A stretch of 64,000 bases of DNA from Sinonovacula constricta. Taxonomy: Eukaryota > Mollusca > Bivalvia > Cardiida > Solecurtidae. Made by a program: the position numbers and the translations under genes. The stretch covers positions 26,311,038 through 26,375,037 of the forward strand of contig CM017561.1 in NCBI GenBank assembly GCA_007844125.1, written 5' to 3'. Position 1 is the stretch's first letter; every line of letters begins with the position of its first letter. The notes under the pieces were generated by a model. It was not told where the DNA came from. It ran no database searches and saw only the letters and a program-made list of their open reading frames with translations. Of the stretch, positions 1 to 12,439 are shown piece by piece.

Positions 1-116
1 AACATATACCAAACTCCGAAAAGGCACAGAACAAAGGTATTTCACATGCAAGCCAAGCGAGAAGTAAGAACAAATTTGTGATGAGTCATTTGAGGAAAAG
101 AGCAAACCCGACAGTT
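1..116 (-). repeat. 116-bp segment repeated in inverted orientation at 39278-39393
   Basis: The reverse complement of this stretch matches 39278-39393 with about 8 mismatches and no indel (about 93%). At the 39 kb copy the match begins inside a family S element, right after 'caaggcggt', so this is the S 3' region plus adjoining sequence. Unit A homology takes over at about 113, inside the 65-bp minisatellite. The match may extend to the left of the window. Confidence 0.85.
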
Positions 117-118
117 TC

Positions 119-285
119 TGCGACTGCTGGGACTAAATCATCTGACTATCGATGCTGCGTTTTCTGTCAAGTCTCCGTCTTTCTGCGATTGCTGGGACTA
201 AATCATCTAACTATCGATGCTGCGTTTTCTGTCAAGTCTCCGTCTTTCTGCGATTGCTGGGACTAAATCATCTGACTATCGATGC
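119..285 (+). repeat. 65-bp minisatellite, about 2.6 copies (unit A)
   Basis: Copies contain 'gctgggactaaatcatctga', 'ctatcgatgctgcg' and 'tctgtcaagtctccgtcttt' in a 65-bp period. Because 65 is not a multiple of three, the frames open across it shift with each copy and are not coding. The same locus has about four copies in unit B and one in unit C. Confidence 0.9.
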
Positions 286-2928
286 TGCGTACATACATTA
301 TTTTACCGAGTATTCCAATGCTATTTTATGTGACTAAAGTCGATTTTCATTTCAGTTTATCCGAATCGGTGGTAGAGTTTAAATATGGTTTCAAAACAAG
401 AAGCCACGTTTGTGCAGTTCGGTGTGCCATTTAAAGCAGATTAATAAAAACATGTTTACTCCGCATTGATAAACGTTCTTGCGATTCCTAGACATGCTGT
501 TGTTATGGGCATAGTAAATTATACAATAGTTGGAAAATACGTCTCGGTTTTATGCACGGCAAATTAAGGTTCAAAATGAAGAATATACTTTGCTCATATA
601 TTCTTATATTGCGGATCGGTACGTAAATAGCGTATGCGAAGTGTTCAATGTGCGTAATGTAACTATGACAACATAACACAGACGCTATTTTTTTGTGAAT
701 CAATGATTCAATTCTAGTAACCAAAAATACTTATCGATCTTTAATTAACACCCCAAGCAGCCGGGTTTTTATCGCATTAACGATATAATAATTTTCATTT
801 TCATTCATTGGTGTACAGTTATCATTAGTTTCTCCCCTAATTAGTGCACATCCTGATAACAACAGAAACGCCCAAAAATGTAGCCACCTGTGAACATTAA
901 TATACATAATCTATGAAAGAAAAAGTCAATAAGCTGAGGAAGAGCCAACACAGCCTAATAACTGCTTCAATAAATCGAAACTCGAAATACATTTATCATA
1001 GATTTGAGGGAGATGTTAACCACATAAGTTTTTGCCAAATAAAACTAAACAAAGGGAATAAATATGGAATTAAATATTCGGTTAGAGTTATCTCAACTGC
1101 ATGCATATTTGCACGTCAATAATATTCACCTAAACAGAATTGGATTAGACATAAATGCGGTATTATCAAATAAGTGTTCATGAAAAATAAACCGACCCAA
1201 AATAGCAATATTTAACTTAACTCGCCTTTCCGAACAAGTGCACACCAACACTAATGGAGCATTCAATGATTTGGACGTTAATTCTCCCCGTTTTCCTCTT
1301 TTGACTATTTCAAAACACGCCTACCTGAAGAGCTCATAAACTGTATTACAAATCGCATTCTGTTTTTATTGTTGTTTTGTAAAGTAGGTAAATATTTACA
1401 AAGTGCTTTGCATTTGTACTGACTGGATGAACCGATTTTGAGAAGAATTTGATCTGCAGTATATCAATTACCCATTATCCATGGACTTCTAACCTCAAGG
1501 CATGACTGTTTTAATAATACACCATAAGACCTAGGCCTCTTGAAAACTACAAACACTACCATATCGGTCTTCTGCAAATACAATCTTGTGTGTTTACAGT
1601 CGCAAAGACCAATTCGTTCGTTCAGTCATTAAGAATCGCTGTGAAAACCTTTCAAGGAAACTTGATAAAAATATTTAATCATTCGCTTATCGAAAAGAAA
1701 AAAAAAACACCTTCCATCCCATCCGTGTAGGTGATCTTATAATACCGGATGTGGATGTGAGGTTCAAATGCATAATTATTAAAGTGTAATGTCTTGTGAC
1801 ATTTATTTGTTTTTGATTTAGAATTTGGCAGTTGCTATGTCTGTTTTCTGATCAAAATGTAGTTAAAAAACTTGTAGATTTACAGAAGCTCGAACATCTA
1901 CTGCAGTTGGATATTAACATAAACATACTCGAGTTATAATATATAATTACATAGACAATGTCGGTTTATCTGGCGAAGAGATGGCGGCTCTTAGCAATCT
2001 TGATATTGTAATCAATGAGCAATGGATAAATGTTATATAAATTATTTTGTCATATCATATTTCCAATCTGAACAATAATTCATTTTATGAAAATAGAACA
2101 TATGCAATCCAAACAAAAAGTGTGGTTCAAATCTTGGAGATTTTCTACAGTAGTGTAGTAAATTTAACTATCAAATTTAACCTATTTAATGAAAGTTAGA
2201 ATGATGGTAAACGGGCGAAGCGCAGGCTTCTGTGACTAAGCCTATTGTTTTATAGCTAGACGATGCCGCCTTAGGTCTGAAGTGCTTTGTCTGCTCGGAA
2301 TCGCACTCACTTGCTTATACGCACATAGACACCTACACAAAAATTCTTTATTATATATATAAGTTTCTATAATCAATACAACATAGGGCACCGTGTTGTT
2401 ACGCCCATCTCTTATGTACGCCCCATAGCACATCTATAGACATAGACGCCGATAACAAGATCACGAATATGTCAGAAAAAAATGCGACCTGCCCAACGGA
2501 TCTTGTATAAATATGAGTCATTGATGAGTCATTGATAAATGTATGATTGAGAAAGTTGACGCACAAAACTTCACCATAACATTATCCAACTGTTATTTCA
2601 CGAAGGCTTGTGCGGTCTGAAATCATAGTATATGTTTATGCCCGCAGTTGCATGATAGCATATAAAATACTTGAATGACACGGTGTTGTAGGCTGCTATC
2701 GCAGCTTGGGGACTGCACGTTGACTCCTAGTAATTCTCCTAATGTATTGTTACAGAAATATTTACTGAAAGGGAGAATTAGCAAATATAGTTTTAAGCAC
2801 TAGGTTTTTTTAATTCAGGCTATTTAAGATATCAAAGACGGAACATTCAAGTAGGTGTGAATATGCGAAAAAGAAACAGTAAAAAATAACAAACAAAAAC
2901 GCAGCAAATAAAAATAAACAAACTAAAA

Positions 2929-2960
2929 ACAACAACAAAAACAAAACAAAACACACACAC

Positions 2961-2999
<39 letters not shown>

Positions 3000-3172
3000 T
3001 GAACCCCCCAAAAAACAACAACAACAAAACACAAACAACAACAACAAAAACAAACAACAACAACAAACAAACAACAACAAAAAACAAAACAACAACAACA
3101 AACAAACACAACAACAACAAACAAACAAAAGAACAAAACAAAAACAAATAAAACATAACAACAAAAACATTC
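2929..3172 (+). repeat. AAC-rich microsatellite tract (unit A)
   Basis: About 240 bases of interrupted AAC/AAAC repeats; the plus strand is almost only A and C. The overlapping minus-strand frames are Val/Cys/Phe runs and are artefacts of the repeat. Unit B has lost the tract. Unit C keeps a shorter version, and unit E has a C/A run at the same place. Confidence 0.95.
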
Positions 3173-3829
3173 ACTAAACATATCATCAGTCAACGAATCT
3201 ATATTGCATTCTTGTTAAAATTAGGAACAAATGTTACGGTCACAGCCACTGTTTAGGCTTCAGGCTTACAAGAACCGGCAACTGTGTATATAATTGATAG
3301 TATAAAACGCAACAATAAATGAGTTAGATGAGTGTCAATAGACAACTACAATGAAATGAATCACTAAAAGAACAAAGCCTCAAGTAGGCAAAGAATATTG
3401 GGTATAATTCACGAGATTGACAAATTCAAAACGAGAACATTAACGGAAAGTGGACAAATGAAGTTTACCGGTATATGTCTAAAACCATTCCTGTGCGTTG
3501 ACGATGTCTAAATCGTTCTGTTGCTACTATTGTTGTGGTTTCATCGCAAGGACAAAATTATGGTCAATTTGACAAAATCCAGTTAATTCTTAAAGGAAGA
3601 CAGCAGACACAAATAATGTCGACAGGAAGAACACCATCCACCACCCTCACCACCCCAAACTCATATAGATTTTCATATGGGTTTCGAACATAAAATTCAA
3701 CATAAGATTTTATTAAGTGCAATATAACTGGCCTACACTGAAATGTGATCAATTAAATGTGGAATGTCAGCAAGAAAACACCAAATTAAACTCATTTTAG
3801 TCTAATATATAGAGCTGTGGAAACTCCAA

Positions 3830-4165
3830 GAGATCTGCTAATATTATGTCTGGTGATATTAATCCGACTGATTCAGTATCTACAAGAAGAACGAGTATCA
3901 GTGCCACCATTATTTAAGGGCGATGTCAGACGTTCGTTTTCAGTGAAAAACAATAAACCGCCAGAAAACATATCTCATCATTTTTGTCAGTTGTTCGCCT
4001 TTATGATACTGATAGGTCTAAATCACATGACCCGATAGCTCGATCGTAGACACTGGGAAGCTAAGAAGATCGTATTTCAGACTTTATATGGACAGAATCG
4101 GTGTCCATTTTATTGTGCTCGTTTTACAGACTTCGCAAAAGTCAAAAGCCAGCTTAAAAAATTGT
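3830..4165 (+). repeat. Internal repeat J (unit A)
   Basis: About 330 bases found in every unit and twice per complete unit. Recognisable pieces are 'gattcagtatctacaaga', 'cagacgttcgtttt', 'tttttgtcag' and 'ctaaatcacatgacccgat'. Other copies: B 16655-16985, C 33450-33785, D 42968-43265, E about 55060-55150 (degraded) and F 61140-61450. The second position in the unit holds A 12440-12595 and B 25080-25400. Function unknown. The A copy carries ancestral-like bases where B and C agree with each other. Confidence 0.75.
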
Positions 4166-5277
4166 TGTGCCAGCTGACAAGTCTATGCAAACAACTGGTG
4201 CCATTTCAATAAAAGATGGTCTGAGATTCTAAACATGTTATTAAGTTGATTTCGAAGAACGTAAATTCATAGAACTTATCTCAGATAGGTCTGACAAATG
4301 CATACTGAAATGAAGTTAAAAAAGCTGAACTGCAGTATTTAAATACTAAAAAGAAAGTTCCAACATTTACTTGGGTTCCTTATGTGAATTCTTTGTTTTT
4401 AAGATAAGAATGTGGATATTTAGTCACAGTTATAAGTCAATGAAATGTTCACACTACCTGCTGAAAATGGGTAGCGGAATATCACTCGTAATTATTTGTA
4501 AGGTTGATTAACAAGTTATGCATATACAAGTCCAACTTGTTATTTATTCGAGAAAAATGAATTGTTATAAGAAAATCGCCAAAATCATCATTTCAATGCA
4601 TGCGATATGCTTGTTTAATGCTTCACTTCCATACACCGTGCAAGATTTTATTTTGTTTTTCACTCTGACAGCTACTAGAAGCGATTGTGGTTCAATAACA
4701 TTAATAGATTCTCACGTTTCGTCTATGTCTTCAAATGGTTCATTTTATATCTTAATTAAATAAAAGAAACCAAATATCATATACGTTAACTAACTAAACC
4801 CTTGTTAAATCTATGAGTATGTACGCCATGGCTAATGTCCTTAGTGCTACCTATGTGTCAAACTTGACGAAATACGATTGTAAATTTCGAAATACAATTT
4901 ATTTATTGAAAGCATGTTACAGATGTGGGGGGATCTGTCGTTTTATAAATATCAACCATATTTTATTTTTTATTTTCAATACGCAAAGATAAATTACATA
5001 AAAGTATATATACGTATAGTAAAAAAGAACTTAACACACATGCACATAGATTGTATTTCAAAGTCTAAATAAATGATAATTTTATCCGACATATAGAACG
5101 TATACAAGAAGTTATCTAGTGACAAGTTACTTTTTAATATGGCCGTGGATTAAAGATGTGTGTCTTATTGATTCAAGTATTGTAAGTACCACTGGTAACT
5201 ATGCCTCACTATTGATCGTTATGATAGCGATCCCTTTAAGTACTCTCAAAGAAACTGTACCATTCCCCACACTTAAC

Positions 5278-5385
5278 TCTCGTGTTTTAATCAAACTTCA
5301 TCTTCTTGCTAGCAATACAAGAGACATAAGAGATGTTTGGCCAGACTCAATGAATATTGACCCCCTCGCTGACAACATGAGCTGA
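5278..5385 (+). other. 108-bp conserved island with kept reading frame (unit A)
   Basis: A stretch of 36 codons ending in TGA that is exactly 108 bp in units A, B, D, E and F. The first residues are SRVLIK; the 3' half reads DVWPDSMNIDPLADNMS then stop. The last 41 bases before the final two codons are nearly invariant even in old units whose flanks have drifted far. Here it is the 3' end of an 88-codon frame starting at 5119, but the upstream part of that frame is not kept in D or E. It could be a terminal exon remnant or a DNA- or RNA-level element. Most differences between copies change an amino acid, which argues against strong protein constraint. Confidence 0.6.
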
Positions 5386-5722
5386 GTTGCTAATGTCGGG
5401 AATGTTTAATAATACTCATCTGAAAATGATCTTGTACGTGGTATCATTATGTGACATCCGAAATAAGTCATACGCAGTTAAGAAGTCATTAGAGAATTTT
5501 GTTAATACAACGATTACATAAAAGAACATGCGGACAGTTTTGAAAGTAGGTTATATTACTAACATATCTCGTGTCATTTCTATTGAAGTAAATTGTTACA
5601 ATTGTTTTACCTCAACATCGCCGCATCTACGCTTCATTTTTGATGTTTACACTTTTTAAAGGTAGGCAGAAAAGAAACATAAATTGCTGCTGTAAATGTT
5701 TATATAAAATAAAATGAATTCA

Positions 5723-5742
5723 AATATAATATAATATAATAT
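5723..5742 (+). repeat. TATAA pentamer microsatellite (unit A)
   Basis: Four copies of a five-base AT motif. The same place in units B and C has the same motif. In unit D it has a different five-base motif and is much longer (45152-45280). Confidence 0.8.
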
Positions 5743-5888
5743 GAAATTATATAATAAATACATGTATTTGAAACATTTTCATACAATTTTAGAAGGACTC
5801 TTAGCGGTTGCCTGTCTTGCAAACACATAAATACATATTTACACAGCACACAGAAACTGACGTATATGTTTATTGTAAGGTTAATATT

Positions 5889-5960
5889 AGGTAAATAAGA
5901 AAGGTCCTATCAAAATTTTTACAAATATTTAAATTTTATCTACCAGCAGACAAAGGCAAC
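5889..5960 (-). mobile_element. Family S fragment, 3' end only (unit A)
   Basis: Reads 'aaggtcctatcaaaattt' then 'tatctaccagcagacaaagg', the reverse complement of the 3' end of the S copy at 49819-50130. It is truncated after about 70 bases on the internal side. The B copy is at 18693-18763; unit C has lost the segment. Confidence 0.75.
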
Positions 5961-6799
5961 AGCTGAATCTTACAGGACCCAGTCCATTTCCAGCACCCAA
6001 ATCTGGCTTCTTGCAAAATCTGTCGTCCAAATGTCAATTGTATAAGTGAAATGTAATACAACGCCAGGTACTGTCTTTCGTCATCTTCTGCTACTTCTCC
6101 ACCTTAAAGAAATGCGAGGGTTTAATTACACATGTATGACACTAAACTTGATTGTGGACAAAATAAATATATATATATTGCTATGTCTCTAAGTACGGTG
6201 TCGAGTACGTCTTTTCAGTATCTTGACCTTTAGTCATATTTCTACACCTTGCAAGGCTATTTGCATGTAAAGAAATATTTTGTTTGTTTAGTTTCTCCTT
6301 TCTTTAACAATTTTGACATTTTAAATGCTAATTTAATTGTATAATTTGAACCTTATTTTAAAATTCATTGCGACTGATGTGGTCTTGGTGATGTAACTTT
6401 GACAAGCAGGACTTTGAGATGCTCATGTAATTTTCCCAAATTCACGGAATCAAATCCAGAATCCACCAAATCTGTGTCTCTCTTTAATGAACATCTTAAA
6501 CTAATTATGTTATCAAGACACATATTTGTTTGTCAAGAGCCTACGGACAAAATAGCGGTTCCTTTCTCTTTTTTAAGTTAAATCCTTTGGTTTCATCTCA
6601 ACGTCTCAAGCATGATTACAATCAATTATAAAGCCAAAGACATTTTAAATTTTCTTATGGATTTGAACTTTAAACCGAGTTTGGTCTCCTTTTCTCTGAT
6701 AAATGGGACGTGCAATCTATGTTTCTTTATTTCTTTATGATGATTTATCTACTTTGTATACAATGTTGATATAGTTTCGTGTATATTTATTTCAATAGA

Positions 6800-7015
6800 T
6801 GGATCTTGGTATGGAGACATCAGACCAGGAATGGCACGATAAAAGAATTTCATAAAGCATATTTGAGCTCTACAATCGGTCTTTTGGCCAACTTTTCCTT
6901 TCAAGGCGGTTACGTTTTTTGCTATACGTGTTCAAAGTTTTGTCTCAGTGTTTCTTTTGTCATTGTTTCAATTTAGTTGTTAGTGTGTGTCTGTCTTGAG
7001 GTAATTCCAACTTTA
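6800..7015 (+). mobile_element. Family S copy (unit A)
   Basis: Contains 'aatcggtcttttggccaac', 'caaggcggttacg' and 'gtctcagtgtttcttttgtc', matching the middle of the S consensus. Both ends are diverged. Present at the same place in B and C, so it predates their duplication. Confidence 0.6.
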
Positions 7016-8572
7016 ATACATAAGATAATCGTCTTATGTCCTTTTCATGTTTTCTGATACTGGGAATCGGGCCACATTCTTTCATTGTCCTTGTTTCAGC
7101 AGATTAACTATTGGTTTACATTTTGACAACTTATGTTGGGAATTAGACGCCTACCATTTTACAAACACAATCCATGATCTTATGACCCATTATTTTTCTG
7201 TGTAAATTTAATATTGATATGGAAGAAAAGAAATTTGTTCTTCTTAATTTAATGATAAAAGAATAGCGTGTAAACATTAATCGTTCAATTCGGAATTTGC
7301 CTAGTACACGTATGACAATCTCGGGTTTTTCTACTTTTTACGATGTTTGTTAAATCGAATTATATACTTTTTATTCTTCAAAATGCAAACAATAATAATT
7401 ATTTTTATATTCTGTTAACTTTAATTTCTCAAATTTATGGTGTTTTATATTATTTATTTTCTATAAGGTGTCACGTTGGATCTCTTGCCAAGATGTTCTT
7501 TTTATCTGTTTAGTTTATGTAAAAAGTAATCAGAAAGATAACATACTGTTTCATAAAGCGCTGCAAGTACTGAGGTGTTCACTGCTTCGGAAATGTACTC
7601 CCATATAAACACACTGAAATCTGGTGTATATAAACTTTTATACAGAGTACTTTTGTCAGTTTAACGGCCTCTTCTGAAACGGCACCGAGTTCAATGTAAT
7701 GAGCATACGATAACCAGGATACGGTCAAGAACCAAAACCGGCATTGTTGATTACTATCGCCCTGTGCTGTTCACATAAAAAACACCACGTTTCACAGGGT
7801 GCTATATCTCTACGCGTTCTAGATGATTGTTTTTTTATTCATCATCCTTATTATTTGTACAACTATGGATTTTAACTGCCGTCTCTCTTTCGTTAAACCA
7901 CTCTATTGGTATAATGGAACTATTTATTGTCGCGCTACACGTAGGTGACCTCTATAAGGTAGACTTCCTTTCCTCCCTTTACGGTAAAAGTGAAGCCACG
8001 GTAAAAATATAGTAAAATAAACACAAGGTAGAGGACTTGACATGCAAATTTCAACAAAATGTTACATCGAACTTGGTGGCTTTTCCTATAATTTTATGTT
8101 TTACCCAGTATCTGCAGGTTTTTCGGTCTGTTTTATACACCCAATCGTTCAAACGACCGATTAGAGTGATGAGGACTTAGTGAAAAGAAATGTAATAGAA
8201 TCGCAAAACAAACGAAAAATCTCGTTGTTCTCTCCGTCTGGGTGGTACACGTATAATATTCTCGACACGGTAGAAAGGTGATCTCATTGGTTACTTCAGC
8301 TCTTCTAATAACGGCGCGTAGAAGCTTTTTTGAGTTCTATATGCGAATCTGGTAGTTCCTTACTCACCCACTGAGAGCGACAGTCAATAAGATTGCAATT
8401 TTAGTTTCAGTTAAATTGTAGTTAGGTGTTTCAAGTAATACGGTGGTATGAGTAGCAAAATGTCGCGATTTGTGCGAGTAAGAAAATATAAACATAACTA
8501 CACAAAAATCGCATTGACGTCGCAAGGGGGTTGGTACCCTGTGTAAACAGGCCTCAACACATTGAATACTAG

Positions 8573-8720
8573 CCCTGCATTGGACGTCTGTATCCTGTTT
8601 CGATTGGAGCACTGCTGGACTGGAGAGTGTCGGACGGCAACCCTTGTAGACAATGGTAAATTGATTTAGTTTGTATGTGTAATTAGCGATCGTGACAACG
8701 TCACGTTTTATCATGGCCTG
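8573..8720 (-). other. Second conserved island M (unit A)
   Basis: About 150 bases recognisable in five units (A-E). On the minus strand it contains an ATG at 8714-8712 in a good context (gccATGa). The first codons give MIKRDVVTIA in A and MIKHDIVTIS in E, but unit D has an extra A and a stop, so coding is doubtful. Key blocks are 'cgattggagcactg', 'ggtaaattgatttag' and 'ttttatcatgg'. Function unknown. It may be a conserved non-coding element or the start of a decayed gene. Confidence 0.5.
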
Positions 8721-9679
8721 TTTAATAACAAACACCTAATATGATCAAACAAAATTGGCTGATAATTAAAAAAATCCCAACTAGAGAATTGTAGTGGATT
8801 ACAAATGGTTCAACCTAATTAGGTGTTAGTAAACAAACAAAGCTCCAGTTTCAATTAAATATATTTGCAAATGGTGTTAACCACTATCGTTTTATGTTAA
8901 CCTCTTTCCCTGCAAATACCTGAATGAATTTACTTTTGATTTATCAGAGTATTCTAGTACAGGCATAGTATGTTATAACTAACAAGCAATATAAAATTAC
9001 ACGCAATTAGAATTATTAAATTATTTTTCAGTAGTATTGATTTGGGTGTCATGTGTTAATATGCTATCATTCTCCCTGTAGGGTTGACATTTTAATATGA
9101 ACATTCTGAGGAATGTACGATTAAAATTATAATATTTGAAATATTATCACTGGGCGGATTAATCCAACAAGACATTTAAGTATATAAAAAATCGTTTTCA
9201 AGAAAATGAAAATACAAAATTAAAAACAAAATAAACATTATGCTTATAGAAAGGATTATACCTCATTCACAACATCCATGCGATGCCCGTAGAAGAACGA
9301 AAAAGAGATTAAGAGAGCTCAATATACATTTGCAAAATCCGAACGAGCTCTCGATTATATTTCTGCGGGCTTACATTCAACACGGAGCGAAAATTTTATT
9401 TAACATGTCATTACTCAGCTTTTATCTCAATCTTTTGCAGTCAGACTTTCACACAATTCGTTAACTGATCACAGGACACCAACAAAATTCTCTTAAAATA
9501 TTGTGTCCCCAAGGGTTGTCTCAGAATCGTGCGAGCCATATTCTTTTCTAAACACAATGTGGACATTATTTGTTAATGACGTCACTACTTTCGTCATAAC
9601 TTATAGAAAATATCAGCGCTTGCACATTTTGTATTCAAATAGATAGTTTTTCTTTTCATTGCTTGCATCTGAGAAACCT

Positions 9680-9747
9680 GTCAGGAAGTGCAAGGTTAGA
9701 GCTCTGTAAAACCAGTTTAAGGACCCCAGTCGGTCCATATTGCCGAC
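9680..9747 (+). mobile_element. Family S core fragment (unit A)
   Basis: Matches 'aggaagtgcaaggtt', 'ccagtttaaggaccccagt' and 'ttgccgactga' of S, then leaves the family. The same place in unit C (39187) continues into the S 3' part. Confidence 0.65.
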
Positions 9748-11577
9748 TGACGTTAGTCGATTTCCGGTTTGCCGCAAAAGGGCAACATATGGCAAGTCAT
9801 TGGCTAAGACATTCTGTAAAAACTGAGATGACCAACAGGTCAAAATCTCAGAGCATTTTATAAATTAAGTGTTTAAAAACAGCCGAGGGAATTGTTAAAG
9901 ACTGGCCTAGAATGGACCAAAATACATTAAATTGTCTGCAACCAAGTACCCTTTTTACTAAAAATATTAAATAAATAAGACTCTTAAACAAAGAATAAAT
10001 ATTTACCTGTCAATACAATTTTTTAAACAATTAGTTACTAGTAGGAATGTTCATTTATTTATTAAGGCAAAACAAGCATACTTAAAATACCATATACATA
10101 TATACATTAACAGTAAACCCCATAGTTCTCAATAGCCATACAACTTGTCATCTTCCAATGTAAACAAACTGACACCTTTACATATACAGTTTAATTTCCT
10201 AAAGGAATACATTAGTCGTTCTTGCGGATTCATTCATTTGTTTCAAGTTTAATATATTGGAATGTAGGCTTGTCGCATACACTGCGTGCTGTTGACTCCC
10301 CGACCCTGGTCGATGTTAAACGACAGTTCGAATGATTGACAACTACCCGGAGAACATGGACGACTACACGTGACTTAATCATTTTTATTTAATTTTAGAA
10401 GGTCCATTTAGCGATAGATCTTGTAAATTCCGAGGTCTTTATTGATTGGCACGATAATGATAATTTTAAATGTAAGTTCCATAAAAATATGAATGTGTGT
10501 TGTTGTATTTCACTCATAAGGACATCTTTTGCGCTAATAGAAAATGTCGTTTTGTTTGGTCTTTCATCTCGACTTTCGCCGAGAGTTGGACACATCCATC
10601 GGATTCATCCGGTACTTTTATCTATATATGGCAGGTAACATCATTGAATAAGTGGTCATTTTGTCATTAATACAATGAATCGCCAAATGCCAGTTTTGTT
10701 TGTCTCTGCTGTGAGTTTGCGGAATTTAAATATAATCAGCTGAATATTACAGGACTAGATTACAGATAATGAAAACAGGAGACAAATCAATCCCAAGTAC
10801 TGTCCTTGATGTTAACGTTTTCTTATCCAGGAAAAATGCAGTTATTTTCCCTGATGTCGATGACTCGAATAGCTAGACATACATGAAACATTTTATTTAA
10901 CGAAGCAAATTATCCCTATGTTTGAATAATGTTAACAAAATGAACCCGACTAGGAAATTTGTATTATTTCTCCTTTACTTTTGTCTAATTAAAATTCAGT
11001 TTAAAGTCCTTGCATTATTCCTTACCACCGATCGATTGGAAATATGCTCTTTCTTCGTCTTTTGTTTGAACTTAACAGCCAAAAATCTCAAGTTTATCTG
11101 ACGCCTTTGATGTACAAAACTGTTTGCTACAGCGGAGACGGAAATGATGTTTCCTCAGACCCAATTGTTATTGGCCATCGCGCAGAAAAATGAGCAGAAA
11201 CATATCAGAAAATGAGGCCCGAACTACTTTTATGTCAATAAAAGAGTCGGTGATCAATGCAATGATCGAGAAAGTAAACTGACACTCGGTCGTTTCTCTG
11301 TATATAATCTCCAACTAATACTTCAAGCTGACCAGTGGGGCAAAGCAAAATATGAATCATGCCTGATTTTTGGTATAGAGGCTTCCATTGCGATAAGCGG
11401 TATCGAGGGGGTTCGACAGACAACATGTTTCTGATTTAAAGTGTTTTTATTGCGAGCAAGTATCTATATCTATCTAGGAACTTCTTGGTTGTTTAGGTTT
11501 TAATTTCATGTACTTATCGTACATATGTTGATAGTTCATTTAATTATTGCTATATTTTGTGTCAATAGAATTCATTT

Positions 11578-11863
11578 TTTACTCCCGATGCAGGTGCTTA
11601 CCTTTTGTTGTATCACATTAATGGGATTATTTTATTTATACGGTTTGTAAAAAAAACCTTAAGGAAGTGCGCGGTTGCAGCGCACAACAATCCATGTTTA
11701 AGCACACCAATCGGTCTTTTATTGACTGACCCTTCAATGGCGGTAACTATTGGTTTTTCATTTTTCTTTGTGTGTAATGTATCGTCTGTCTGTTTCTAAC
11801 ACGTTTACTCTGAAATTATATACATTTGACAAGTAGTAGTTCAAATGTAAAATATCTTGTAGT
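11578..11863 (+). mobile_element. Family S copy (unit A)
   Basis: Begins 'tactcccgatgcaggtgc' and continues with 'ttaaggaagtgcgcggttg', 'caatcggtctttt' and 'aatggcggtaactattgg'. It follows most of the consensus and has drifted at the 3' end. Shared with B at 24216-24512. Confidence 0.75.
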
Positions 11864-12439
11864 AATTGTCATAGGGTCACTTCTGAATTTTTACTTGACT
11901 TGTTTTGTTATGGTCGAAAAATATGCAGCGTGAAAATATTGATAGACCTGACCATTGGTTCGATACTGTTTACGTATCTCCAACTTCAGTTGCTGTTCTT
12001 AACAATTTAGTTGAGGCAAACCAATATACACATTAATTGTCCCAAACGAAATAATCCTTCTTTCATTTAAAACAGCAAGCTCACACACCACTTGCATGCT
12101 CAAATTACCAAAAGATGCTATTGTGGGGTTTGATAACGCACATTTCAGGTTAGGACAACAGAAGTCAAGTCCTAGATTAAACATTCTACTCAATCAAGTT
12201 GCAGAAAAAAAGTAAAAAAAATGAAAACAGTTACATTTACTTTTATATATTGTATATCTTTTTTTAGGATAAGCATGTTTATGAACTAGAGGCTAAAAGA
12301 AGAAGAAGAAGTTGTTTTCTTTCAAACAGATTAAAGAGAGAGAGATAAAAATGGTATTTCAACAATAATACTCGTACAACTAATTACACTATATCTATCA
12401 CAAATGCAAGAACTGCAATAAAGGAAAACAGTTTAATAA

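Noticed and set aside
119..285. CRISPR-like array of 65-bp repeats
   Set aside because: Repeats are head to tail with no spacers, and the context is eukaryotic.
913..1122. 69-codon frame identical in A (913-1122) and B (14023-14232)
   Set aside because: The block is nearly identical at DNA level through recent homogenisation. Unit C lacks the ATG and has indels that break the frame.
2810..3193. Minus-strand open frames of up to 127 codons full of Val, Cys and Phe
   Set aside because: They read through the AAC repeat in all frames; the composition is that of the repeat.
4518..4763. 81-codon frame kept in A and B and, from an internal Met, in C
   Set aside because: The few A-C differences mostly change residues, one adds a codon, and no counterpart was found in D-F. 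The young units are too similar for an open frame to mean much.
8364..8735. 123-codon minus-strand frame over island M in unit A
   Set aside because: Length and frame change between units, and unit D is frameshifted. Kept as a conserved island only.
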